In this document: positions 53,637 to 64,000 of the stretch, piece by piece
How the letters are laid out: each line of letters starts with the position of its first letter
Position numbering within the stretch: the stretch's first letter is position 1
Origin: Cercophora sp. LCS_1
Lineage: Eukaryota; Ascomycota; Sordariomycetes; Sordariales; Lasiosphaeriaceae
Direction: 5' to 3'
DNA: 64,000 nt
NCBI GenBank assembly: GCA_036250225.1
Contig: JAPZLL010000011.1
Span: 744,001 to 808,000 of the forward strand
Notes under the pieces: generated by a model
The model's input: only the letters and a program-made list of their open reading frames with translations
Told to the model about the DNA's origin: nothing
Database searches by the model: none
Position numbers and translations under genes: made by a program

Positions 53637-55211
53637 GGTGTGATGGTTTACAAGTGGAAAGGACGTGTGAAGAGGGCTCGAGTATAAGTAACGACAGAGA
53701 GACTGTTGATCAGAAAAGACAAGAGAAAAAAGAAAAGGAGGCAGCCCTTACGCTTAAAGTACCTACTCGGGGGCCTAAGAGAATTACAGAGTTTTCTCCT
53801 GGCAAACTGGTCACACCCGTCCAAGAAAAAAAAAGGCACGGACGGCACCACGACGACGTGTGCATCGCGTCAGTTGTCTCTCGAGACAGGGATGAGGAGC
53901 GCAGATGGATAGGCGGTATCGTGAACAGCACCAACTCGGCAGGGCACGGGCAAGGATCACCACCATCACGACTCACCTGCGTCCCACACTCCCACACACC
54001 GTCTCACTTGGTCTGATATGACAGGAAAGGGGCACAGTCATGGGCCGGCAGGGAGGGGCCGAATCAGCAGCCGCAATTCCCAGCGAACGCGATCGGTGCA
54101 GGATGGCTGCATTAGACAAGCCCCGAAAAACGGAGATATGGGCGAGGCACAGGCAGCTAACCGGTCGTCGACACGGAGCGGGCGCCGGGATGCTGCGTAA
54201 TTCCTCTGCCAGCCAACCCGAAATCCGCCGTAGTGTAAATCCAGGCTTCAGCTGTGCTCGCCAGGGCAGAGCGGTGACTGCCCTGACCGACCGGCCGAGC
54301 AAAGCAAAGGGGCAAGAGCCAGCCTTCACCGCTTGCCGAGCCAAAAAGTAAAAAGGGAAGCAACTGGCGGACATCGAGGCGGGCTGCCGGAAGTGGGGCC
54401 GTATGTAGAGCGCCGTGCAGATGGCTTGGCATCTCAGACTCGCAGCCCTCCCCGGTCACTTGGAAGGGTTGGGATAGAACACTGGAAAAAGCGGGATTGT
54501 GTAACGAATGGCTCATTTTTCGTGTTGCATTGCGAATTTTTTTTTTTATCTTGTGGTTGTTAGCCCGGGAAGATATCTCGCCTTATCGACAGACATTGCG
54601 GCATTGCGGAGCCGATAGCGACGACATCGATTAACCACAGGCTGGCTGGCGTGGTTGCGTCGTCGATTCGGGCATACAAGATAGCTGCAATCAAGCTCTA
54701 TCAGTACAACACTGACAATTAGGACCAGTAATTTGCTGCTTACGGCGAGGCCGGTGTTGCCCATCGCGCCAAGAGCAGTTGCAAATCGTGGGCTGCGGGA
54801 GGCTGCATCTCGCTGGTAGTGCTGTGTGTGCAAGTCGATGATTGCAAACCATGAGACGCTGAAAAGGGGTGGAGTAGGTATTATTCACGGCGTCGACATG
54901 GCGACGACAAGAATAGAGATTGCCCGAGATGCGGCATCGACGTCTGGACAGATACGAAAGAAAACCGTACGATTGTAAGCACGTTGCAGAAGCACATCGC
55001 GTGTCCGCCACGAGGCCGTCTTGGGGGCGGAACATCGAACATGGAGATGTCATCGTCTCGAAGCTGCGCCGCAAGCCACCCCGTTGGCCCGGATCGGTGG
55101 ATTTCTCGGTCTTGCAGGGCAGCGCCGCCCAAATGGGACTGGATGGGCACGACCAAAGCCTATCTCACCGTTATGCTCGCAACAAACAGGCGCCCTCGGG
55201 TTTCCGCGCGC
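53637..55211. other. Gene-free interval, 1.6 kb
   Basis: Upstream region of the dehydratase gene and 3' flank of TRAX. It contains an A-rich leader (53700-53745) and a T-run at 54537-54547. Short open frames have no motifs. A quinate-regulator (QA-1F/QutA) site was looked for, but none could be assigned with confidence. Confidence 0.5.
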
Positions 55212-56187
55212 TCAGTCCTCCGTCTCCGGCTGGTCCCCCGAACTGAGGTCAGGTACCCACCCCTTGGGCCGCTCACTACCGCGCACCTTGAGGTCATAGC
55301 CCAGCTTCTCGACCTTTTGCACCGACTGCCGCGTAACCTCCAGCTTCTTCTCCCACGTGAAACTTCGCGCCGGGAGCATCTCGAAGAAGCTGCCGAGCTC
55401 GTGCATATCCTGGACGATATTCCGGGCATCCTCGCCCTCACCGCGGCTGGCTAGCTTGCCTGTCAGTGCCGAGGTCGTAGTGGCAAAGCGCATCATCTCG
55501 CCCGTCAGGTCAAAGACGCCGTACAGGTAGTCCTCGTCTGTGAGCCCAATCGTCGGCAACTCGGTCTTCTCGACTGGCTGTTCGGTGGAGGTGTTTGCCA
55601 TGACTTCATCCTCGGCCGCCACGGGGCCCTGTTGGACAAGCAATCGCATCATGGGCTCCAGCTGCTCCGGTTTGACGAGCGTCTGGGTCTTGAGGTAGTG
55701 GTGAAAGGTCATGGCCTCGACAAGCTCTTCGAGGCAGACCAGAGAGCGCGAATACCGGTAGCGGTTGACGCCTTGCACCTCAGGGGCAATTGTTGCGAGA
55801 AGCTTGGAGATCTCCGCCAAACGAGAATCGACCTCGGTCTGGATATCTTGGGGAAGCTGCTCGTCGATCTCGCGCACGCTGGAGTCGTCAGTCAAGCACT
55901 TGTCTACACGCAAAGAGCGCGCACCGTTGCAGCGAAAATATTCTGCAAAAATATTAGCCAAGTTGCGAAGTACGGCTTCCAGGGTATGCTTACATCTTCT
56001 TGCTAAGCGCTGTGACATCACGCGATGCTTTGCCCAGACGGTCGCGGCGGTCGTGGTGGGCGTCGAGCTCATCACGCAGTTGCTCGAACATAGGCGTAAA
56101 CGCATTCCGCTCAATCTTCTTGGGCGACGGCTTTGGGCCATCGTGCCGCTTGGCATTGCCGTGACGGTCTCTCTTAAAGCCTGACAT
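55212..56187 (-). CDS. Translin-associated factor X (TRAX), C3PO nuclease subunit
   Basis: Exons 56187-55994, 55942-55925 and 55878-55212 give 292 residues. The middle exon is only 18 nt and restores SKKIIFSLQRVREIDEQLP. The N-terminus MSGFKRDRHGNAKRHDG is basic, and FEQLRDELDAHHDRRDRLGKASRDV is the first translin-fold helix. The acidic active-site residues known for TRAX are in place: two Glu in CLEELVEAMTFHHY, and Asp and Glu in DLTGEMMRF. LKVRGSERPK near the end is a TRAX hallmark. With translin it forms the C3PO RNase; in Neurospora this complex acts in tRNA processing. The start codon is 411 bp from divergent GPI14. Confidence 0.93.
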
Positions 56188-56598
56188 GGTTCTGACCGAA
56201 TTTTGCCTTTCGAACAAAAATGGTGTTGTTCGAAAGATGGTTTCGCTGTCGATGACCACACAATTGAGGAAAGAACTGTTGGTGGTGGTGAGGGTCAGCT
56301 ACAGCAACCCCGGGGGGTGTGGAGTGGGGAAATTGTTAGCGAACAACTTGTTTGGCCAAACAGACAGCAATTCACTTGCTCTCATCACACCAGCTTGCTA
56401 AAACTATCAACCAAGCGTACCGTTCACGATTCGCTTTCGAATATCCCCATGTGAATCGGCAAACTCAGCAAACCAAAACTCTCATTTTATCATACACTTT
56501 CGGAATCCACCTGGCCGCCAATGCCCAGTTAGACTCACATCACGGCCAGCTCTCAGGCCAAGAAAAACGCCAACATCAACAACCCCCTTTTCGCAAAA
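56188..56598. promoter_or_regulatory. Shared upstream region of TRAX and GPI14
   Basis: 411 bp between divergent start codons. The GPI14-proximal half is rich in A and C. No defined site was recognised. Confidence 0.5.
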
Positions 56599-58030
56599 AT
56601 GGCACCCTCAAAATCACCATCCCCCAAACAAACAGGGGCCCCTCCTGAAAAATCTACTCTATTCTCTTCTATCTTCTCCCCAACCACCCTCTACCTCCTC
56701 GCCACCGCCCTCCGTCTCACTCTCCTCGTCTACGGCCTCGCCCAAGACGCCCTCTCCCCGCTCAAATACACCGACATCGACTACCTCGTCTTCACCGACG
56801 CATCCCGCTTCATCTCGCACTCGCAATCCCCCTATGCACGTGAAACCTACCGCTACACGCCCTTGCTCGCCTGGTTTCTTCTCCCCACCTCAGTCACTGT
56901 GTCCTCCTCTCCCATCCTCAACACGATCCTCTTCAGCTCGGGCAAGGTCCTCTTTGCCGTCGCTGATCTGGTTGCAGGATGGCTGATTGAACAGGTCCTG
57001 GTCATGCGGGGCATGCAAGGCGAGCGAGCGCGAAAGTACGCCGCTATATGGCTGCTGAATCCCATGGTTGCGACCATAAGCACGCGCGGGAGCAGCGAGG
57101 GGTTACTGGGTGTCATGGTGATGGGATTGCTGTGGGCGGTCGAGGGGCGACGGACGGTTCTGGCCGGTGCGATTTTGGGGTTGGGGGTGCATTTCAAGAT
57201 TTATCCGTTTGTTTACGGGATGGCAGTCGCATGGTGGATGGAGGGAGGGCGTGGAGTGGCTGGGCTGTTGACGTGGGAAAGAATCAGGTTTGGGGTGGTG
57301 AGTCTGGCTGTGTTTGGCGGGTTGAACGTGGTGATGTATAAAGTGTGAGTTTTTTTTTTCTTTTCTCGGAAGTCTCTCTCCTCAGTGGATGGATGGGGAA
57401 CGGGGAATGTGGAAAGCTAACCGGGAATATAGGTATGGAACGCCGTTTTTGGTGCATACATATTTTCACCACGTTGGGAGAATCGACCATCGCCATAACT
57501 TCAGCCCGTATAATACGCTGCTCTACCTGGCGTCGGCGTTTCCCGGACAGTCTGGGTTCAAGGTTGAGTCGGTTGCATTCTTGCCGCAGCTGTTGCTGTC
57601 GTGCGTCTTGATTCCGTTTGTCATGGCCAAGAAGGACTTGGCCGCTGCCATGTTGGCGCAGACGTTTGCCTTTGTCACCTTCAACAAGGTGTGCACCAGC
57701 CAGGTTCGTGTGTCTTTGTTGTTCTTGGAGAGAGTGAGAGATAGCGGGCCATTTTGCTGACAATGGACACGACAGTATTTCCTCTGGTATATGGTGTTGC
57801 TGCCCCTGTATCTGCCAAACTCCTCATTTATGAGGGACAAAAAGTTGGGCGTTTTGGCTTTGGTGCTTTGGGTGGCATCGCAGGGAGCGTGGCTACAGCA
57901 AGGGTTCGAGCTCGAGTTCCTGGGGAAAAGCACTTTCTTGCCTGGCTTATGGTTCTCATCTTTGGCTTTCTTCTTGGTCAATTGTTGGATTTTGGGGGTC
58001 GTCATTGGTGATGTAGCTGCCCCTTTGTAG
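56599..58030 (+). CDS. GPI14: GPI mannosyltransferase 1 (PIG-M/Gpi14)
   Basis: Exons 56599-57344, 57433-57703 and 57776-58030 encode 423 residues. This ER multi-pass enzyme adds the first alpha-1,4-mannose to GlcN-PI from dolichol-phosphate mannose. The conserved luminal acidic motif is YTDIDYLVFTDAS near residue 54, followed by YRYTPLLAWFLLP. WLLNPMVATISTRGSSEGLLG and VHFKIYPFVYGMAV are family-typical. Exon 2 carries YGTPFLVHTYFHHVGRIDHRHNFSPY-type sequence, split here only for description. About ten hydrophobic helices are visible. All phases match. Confidence 0.94.
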
Positions 58031-58607
58031 TAGTGTGTAGACGATGCAAGATAGACCAAATATAATACACGTTGGATGTAAGATTCAACAATCCAATAGG
58101 TTTAAGCAAGGTGTACGACGTGTCTTGGCCGCGGGACCACAAAATGAGAAGCATCTCAGACATCATCATAGCCCGTAGACTTGTCACCGAACCGAACAGG
58201 GCATGCTCTACACCAACATGTACCGAAACATCAAATTGCTCGTCATTCATATGCTCGACATGGACTTTTATCGGCTCAAAACAGCGCTCATCGTGTCATG
58301 ATCTGATCTCCCGTCCTCAAGCTTGAAAACCAACAGAAAAGCACGTTTACATCGTTCGTTCTCTTGCCACCCAAATAGGCAGACTCCGCAAACAACCGCC
58401 CGAACCCCCCAATCCAATGCAGAAAACAAGCGTGGCCAGTTCTCATCTGGAGAAGCCTGGACACCCATTCTATTGCCAAATACACCACACATTAACAAAG
58501 CCAACAACGCCAAACGGACCAGCCAAACGCCGTGCTCTTGAGCCGTCTTCTCCCACCCTGAATCGGCCTCCTGAATGCTGCTACTACGTCCGACTGGGCG
58601 TACCGTA
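58031..58607. other. Intergenic region between convergent GPI14 and the F-box gene
   Basis: 577 bp of 3' flanks. A 119-codon minus-strand frame (58268-58627) has one hydrophobic stretch but no family resemblance and overlaps the end of the F-box gene, so it is not called. Confidence 0.45.
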
Positions 58608-60446
58608 TCAGGTAATCGCGATGCCATTGTGGAGCAGCGCGTAATTCGACAGCTTGAGCGAGAGGGCTCGCGACTTGGGGAAATCAGGACTGATCGTCAT
58701 GCGGCCGTCCTTGGTGATACCCACCACGCCAAAAGACTCCGAGAGCTCTTCGAAACGCGCATCTGGCCGAACGCGGTTCAGCTCGGCGATGATGGCGTCG
58801 CTCCATACACCCGAGCACCAGCCGTTGTGCATCAGGAAGTACGGGTTCAGAGGCGGGACTGGTGAGTCTGGAATTTGTTAGCACCATATTGGGCAAGACG
58901 GACTAGACAACCAACCCAAATCTACAAAGCGGATCCGAAGATACTCAACCGCTTTCAGCTTGCCGAGGGCCTTGATTCCGGCGAGGACGAGTGCCTCAAA
59001 GGCGCCGATGAAGTTCATGTCTGTGATGCTAGCCCCGGACTCGTTCCAGTGGGCGACTTGTCGGCAGCAGTTTTTGACGGTCAGATCAATCGACTTGAGG
59101 CGCGCCGCTCTCGGGTCCTTCTGCCTCGCCATCAGGTCGACAAAGAACTGCTTGCATACTCTACCAGTGTAAGAGATATGCTCGAGGGATGGCGATGCTG
59201 CGGCAAGCGCCAGCCGAGAGCAAAAGTGAACCCGGCTCTGGACCTTGAGGAAGTACGGCGGGAAGGTGTGTTCTCGTCGGTAGTCAGCCTCAATGCACAG
59301 GTTGAGCGTAGTCAAGCGCATCGGCTTGGCTAGAACCTCAGCCATGGTGAGGTAGCTTTTGGACTTGGGTTTGCTGTACGAGCCGTGCCATTCTTTCAAA
59401 TTCGGAAGTGCCGATGTGATAGTTGCAAAGTCGTCTTCCCCACGGATGAGGTTCCACTGCCCCTTGCAGATCAGAGTGCGTATCGAGTCGATCTTGGGCA
59501 TGACCTTGAGCCGGGGCTCAACGATCTCGTGCCGGGACCGTCCGTCATCAATCCAGTGCTTCACCTTGGGTGCCTTCTTCCGCTCACCACCTTCTAGCGT
59601 CAACACGCAGACTTCTGGGAAGCATTCCGCCACAAAGTAGAATGCCTCCTCCAACGAACAGTTGTCAATGGGGAGTATGTAGGATGCGTTGGTAAGTCCA
59701 TCGGGCGTGACAGTCGGGAGCGTGTTTGCGTTAGACAAGGCCAAGGGTCCGTACTTGGGCTGGAAGACCGGGAACCAGATTTCAATATGCTTGATGTATG
59801 GGCGAAGGTGGGGGTGCGCAGAAAAGTAGGTAAATGAGTCCCTCAACGACGCAACAGTTGCTTTCAGCTTGATATGGCGGTACAACCTCTCCTGGATCAG
59901 TATCCTCCACGCCGGGCTAACAAGCGACAACTCGGACAGTTCCTTTCTCCTTGGATGTCGCAGCGCCGTGCCCCACCGCATGATAGAACTCTTCGACTTG
60001 GGTGACACCCGAAAGCCAAACAGGTGATCAAGGATGCACTCGTGAATCTCGGCGGGAAGATCGTTCAGCCCCATGCCGATGCTTTCGCCGGCCGGGGGCA
60101 CCGCCAGCATGTCAGCCAGTTCAGGTTCGTCCAGGTCCATCAGGCTCCCCTGCGACGAGCTGAGGAAGCGGAAGTCCGTGTTGCGAGGCTCGGGCTGCGG
60201 AAACGGAGTGCTGCTGGGGCGGGTCGGCGGGACAAAGTCTTGGATTCGCTGGTCGAGCGGGGGGCTGGACGGCCCCGGAGAGACCGGGTTCGATGTCGTG
60301 GTCATGATAGACGCCAGCTCGACCGTCGCCTTGCCTTCATCTTCATCCATGGATTGATCTCGGTCGATCCGCGGGATGCGAGCCTCGACAGCGAGCGAAT
60401 CGCCATGTTCGTCGTCGAGGAACATGGGCCCGCTTGGCAGAGACAT
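58608..60446 (-). CDS. F-box-like protein
   Basis: Exons 60446-58916 and 58867-58608 (48-nt intron) give 596 residues. Residues 1-120 are acidic, Ser/Pro-rich and probably disordered. An F-box-like segment begins LNDLPAEIHECILDHLFGF at about 126, interrupted by a charged insert before ELSLVSPAWRILIQERLYRHI. The rest resembles the irregular leucine-rich C-terminal region of many fungal F-box proteins, ending in exon 2 with PLNPYFLMHNGWC and SLKLSNYALLHNGIAIT. It would act as a substrate adaptor of SCF ubiquitin ligases; the target is unknown. The gene is convergent with GPI14. Confidence 0.83.
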
Positions 60447-63400
60447 GGTTGCTCGGGAAAAGTAACGATCGATTTTTTTTAGTCGTCCGGTGGTTTGACA
60501 ACCATGGCAGTGGGCTTTGGATACGCAAGCGGTTGTCGAGAGAAGACAAGGGACGGCGGGACGATTGCGGCACGATCTCGGCTGTGTCGAATGGCCCGCG
60601 GAGGATGAGAGGCAAAGCGAAAGCCCGAACGGGCAGGAAATGGACGAGAAAAGCAGTCGGTTAGCAGGACGACGCCCTGTGGAAGTGTATTCCTGCTTGT
60701 TTTTGGTTTGCAGACGCCGTCAACGGGGTCGCGTGAGGATGGGCGCGGGGTTGGGTTGCGATGCTGGGTTCGCTCGCTCGATTGGCGGGCTGGCTTCACA
60801 GCGTCCAATTATTAGAGTTGGGTCTTGGGCGGCAGTAGGTGGTGGACCGTTCGGGGGTATCGAATGAATGCGTGCACGCGCTGGGTATCAGGATTCGTCG
60901 AATTGGGCGCTCAATCGCTGTCGATGTCGTGGTTGTGGCTGTCGGTCGGACTACGAGCAAGCGGAAGGGGGACAAAAGGCAAGGCAATCCTGTCCCTTCG
61001 AGATTGTTGGAGATAGCACGAAAACAGTTTTTGGCACGGCGGGCGGGCAGCGACCACCGGACTGGCAGCCCACTCAGCGCCGCTCGGCTCACAAGCGTCC
61101 CGCCTCAGCGGCTCAGCCAATCCTGAATTTTCTTTCCTTTTTCCCTCCTGTTTTTTCGCGACAAAAAAGTGCACAGCCTCTGACCGCGTAAATTGGCCTG
61201 AGCCACAGGCCCAGCACACCATCATCACCAGCCGTGACAACGATGACCTGGGATCCCGTTGGGACGACACTTGGTAATTTGCCCACAATTTTCTCGCGCA
61301 CCGGCTTGGAGAAGCCATATCTCGACGGACATTAAATTATCAACGGTCTCCTTTTACACCTTCTGGAGATTCGGAGAACACGGTCCCCACGCGTTCGACC
61401 AAGACGATCTTATCAGTTTTTTGTGCACCAGATCGCAGGATATTTCAGGGGCCCAGAATGTCCTTCTGCTGGCTGAGAGACCAGGCCTGCATTGCTATGA
61501 GGGAGGTCGCCCTTCTCGCCCCATCCATGCATAACATCATGTGCGGTGAAGGTGGTGCGTGGATAGAGACTGGTATCTACATCTCTCCCGAGATCGGTAT
61601 CAATGCAGGTCTGCACACCTATCTCCTGTGCTGGATCCGGCGTTACCAGGCCAGACGAGAGAGCCGGTGTCATCGCCCAAGCATCGCAAACCACGGGCAT
61701 CACTGATATCTAAGCCACTTTGACAACCATCAAGGGAGAAGGTCCGACCGTCCTTTACATGGGGTTTGTAGGAGCATTGCGACTTACAGACCAAGATCAA
61801 GAAAGAAGAGGTCCTGCAGGGTCCCGGAATGCGCATCTCTGCCGCAGCCCTTGGATGGGCTCAACGCAAAGCCCAAAATGCAACCATCAAAACATGAGAT
61901 ATTCTTGGTAACCAACGCGCTTGATCAGAGCCAAAAGCCCATTCGGAAGGGCGGGCGCGCTGGCTTGATAAAGATTTTAGGAGCTGGGAGTTGGGATCAC
62001 TCGTGGGAAAGCGACAAGCAGAAGCTTTGAAGGCTTGGCGAGTTCCGATGCCTGTTTGCGGCCCCGGTGCTGGCTGTAACAGGCCGCATTGTCCACCTCC
62101 TCTCCACAACGAATCACCACGCCGCTTTGCCGTTGCAAGAAGGCCTGATGGTGGCTGTCGAACATGAGGCCAGCCACGGAGTTGACAGCAACGACAATAA
62201 CAACGCCTGACCCAATCGTCTATCCGTAACGCAGACAGTCCTAATCGATTGCGACCGGCGGATGTTTCTCTTCCTCGTTGTCGTTTTGGTCAACATCTCC
62301 GGGCTGCAATTCCTCGCCAACCCGCCAAACCCACTGGCCAGGTTGCACTTGGGCTATTCCCGACGCCGTTCGCCTGACGGTTGCACTGTTCCAGGTTCTC
62401 CCTGACCACCTCACCCCTCGATGAATCCATGGCGAGACGTCGCCTGCTAAAATCGGCATTCGAGTTCCTCCCACTCCACTTTCGACCGAGCGCGCTGTGC
62501 GATGCTGCAAGCTCCCCCGTGCTTGGCGAACCCGTCTCAACCTTCCCGCTCGGCTGCCCTTCCACCCAAGCAGGCCGAGAGGTTGTGTTCGTGGAGGAGG
62601 CTATTACGACGCCTCTGGGCTCGATGGGCTCATTCGTGGAACATCGAAACGCGCCCCAACGTCTGGCGGGGGAAATGATGTTATGGTGTTTCAGACCACC
62701 AAATTGCAAGGGGAGTGCACACTTGTTGTGACTGACAACGTCGACCAACAACACCGCCATCGTCACCCTGTCCGCCGACGGACGGCCTACCAGCTAAGGT
62801 GCCCATGGCCCGACAAACCTGGCGCGCGACCGAATATGGCATCGAGATTGGCTTTGACGCCGTGAGGCTCTTGACCCTCGATATTACCGCGGGCGGCACG
62901 AAAGGGCACAGGTGGCGCCACCCCCGCAATACCGATCACAAATGGACAGGTTTTCCGAGATCACGACCGGCAGTCGCTCCGTAGCATGAACGAATTGGAA
63001 TCGCGGTAGCCCTCCTGCCAGCTTGTTGGAGTCGCATGGAGAGGGCAGTTCGCGATATATGAAATTCAAATTGCTTCCCGTCTTTGCAGACCACGGGCTC
63101 TCCACAGGAGCCCCGGAACGTGCCGCCGATCGGGAACCGCTGACGATTGCCAAGCATGCTCGCCGGCTGCTGTCTCTAAGCCTCATCCCCACAGCCTGGA
63201 CAATTGGCTGAGACGGGCTGGCACACCGAATTGCAGGTCTACGGTCTCTGGGACCTCCAGGGTTGTTGCGGGGGTGGCCCTTTCTTGCAATCCTTTGCAG
63301 AGGATCGAGACCATGCCTGCAATGGCAAATGGCATGCTGAGTACGCCGATTGCTCGCATCTCACCTTCCCTCCAGAGCAAAGAGCATGGAACAAAACAAG

Positions 63401-64000
63401 TGACAAGGGCGTCGGCTCGATCCCCCTTTGCGCCGCCGCCGATGCAGGGACCAACGAGGACACTCGGCACGCATGAGATGGCGTGTCGTATTGTACATCC
63501 TGTTCGGCATGTTTGCATTGAGCGACTAATGGCTGTGGTTCGCTGCCATCGGAGGCAGATTGGTCAACAGCCGTGCTGGCGGCAGTAGATCGTGGGCGAT
63601 CCGTCATGCGGCGAGTGCCACGGCGTGCTGGTATGCTCCTATTTTCCGCCGCACATCTCTCGACCAGGGCCTCGATCCGTGGGCTGGCTGAGTCTGGAAG
63701 TCCAGAGTACGGACGATGCCGACCTCACGCTGATGCTGCTGCTGCTGCTGGCCGGCCGTTGGGAGGCAGACCCGGGGCGGAGGACGAGCTGTCCGGTGAG
63801 CTGGCAGCGCGCCGGCACCCTGGAGATGCGATGCACACCATACCAGCCGAACGCCACCGTCTGCAGTGGCAATAGCTGGTGGCCAATCCCCCGCGGTACG
63901 AGGGCTTTGTATCTCGCACGCTGCGGTGTTTGAGGTTGACGGGGCCCTTCTCGCCTGTGGGAGTGCGAAACCAACCAAGTGGGCGCCGACGCGCAGGCCG
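60447..64000. other. Gene-free right end, 3.6 kb
   Basis: No gene can be supported. Open frames up to 158 codons exist on both strands but lack domains, typical start context or extendable splice structure. There is a short CTG trinucleotide run at 63735-63749. The interval could include the promoter of the F-box gene, part of a gene beyond the right edge, or a non-coding transcript. Confidence 0.5.

Noticed and set aside
52761..53687. Plus-strand open frame of 308 codons opposite the dehydratase
   Set aside because: Fully antisense to the well-conserved qa-4-like gene and with no family of its own.
63735..63749. CTG trinucleotide run
   Set aside because: Only about five units, not a notable microsatellite, and not inside a supported gene.
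1..64000. CRISPR arrays, insertion sequences, LTR elements, 5S or U6 RNA genes
   Set aside because: I looked for spaced direct repeats, terminal repeats with target duplications and the conserved starts of 5S and U6 RNAs and saw none.

Overview
This window looks like nuclear DNA of a filamentous ascomycete, most likely a sordariomycete in or near the Sordariales. The genes are densely packed and carry short GT-AG introns, mostly about 50-75 nt. Several proteins are characteristic of Pezizomycotina: an ILM1-family protein, a Neurospora-type qa-4 3-dehydroshikimate dehydratase, a WSC-domain mucin-like protein, an ATO/GPR1 transporter and a Zn2Cys6 regulator. I saw no bacterial genes, transposons, CRISPR arrays or viral genes. 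Exon junctions were worked out by hand from reading frames, splice signals and family knowledge, without alignment or RNA data.

Left part (1-24.3 kb). The 5' end of a Zn2Cys6 transcription factor gene runs off the left edge. It is followed by TRS130 (TRAPPII) divergent from MRI1 (methionine salvage), a secreted M20 peptidase convergent with CDC43 (GGTase-I beta), ILM1, the NatB auxiliary subunit NAA25, COX23, an NADPH-dependent FMN reductase, an uncharacterised gene with an apparent frameshift, and the convergent pair bL36m and LYRM2. ILM1, COX23, bL36m and LYRM2 are all linked to mitochondrial function and lie within 12 kb.

Middle (25-41 kb). A MARVEL-domain membrane protein is followed by a translation-related block: EFB1 (eEF1B alpha), NAA40 (NatD), RPS30 (eS30) and RPS2 (uS5). 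The three translation genes on the plus strand have telomere-repeat-like (telobox) sequences upstream. The unusually long second intron of EFB1 holds a C/D-box snoRNA candidate with the U18 guide, matching the U18 host relationship known from budding yeast. Next come a long WSC/mucin-like secreted protein interrupted by one in-frame TAG, a 3.8-kb stretch without genes, and an ATO-family transporter.

Right part (41-64 kb). Here are a soluble fumarate reductase, NBS1 (FHA/BRCT DNA-repair protein), a cytochrome b5 protein resembling IRC21, an uncharacterised coiled-coil protein with a thrice-repeated aromatic motif, a tRNA-Thr(AGU), a qa-4-like dehydratase away from any other quinate gene, TRAX (with an 18-nt microexon) divergent from GPI14/PIG-M, and an F-box-like protein. 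The last 3.5 kb has no gene I can support.

Almost all of this is conserved core-genome content. The points most worth following up are the intronic U18 snoRNA, the in-frame TAG in the WSC gene, the frameshift at 21.7 kb, the microexon in TRAX, and small split genes (COX23, LYRM2, bL36m, the Zn2Cys6 exon) that simple ORF calling would miss.
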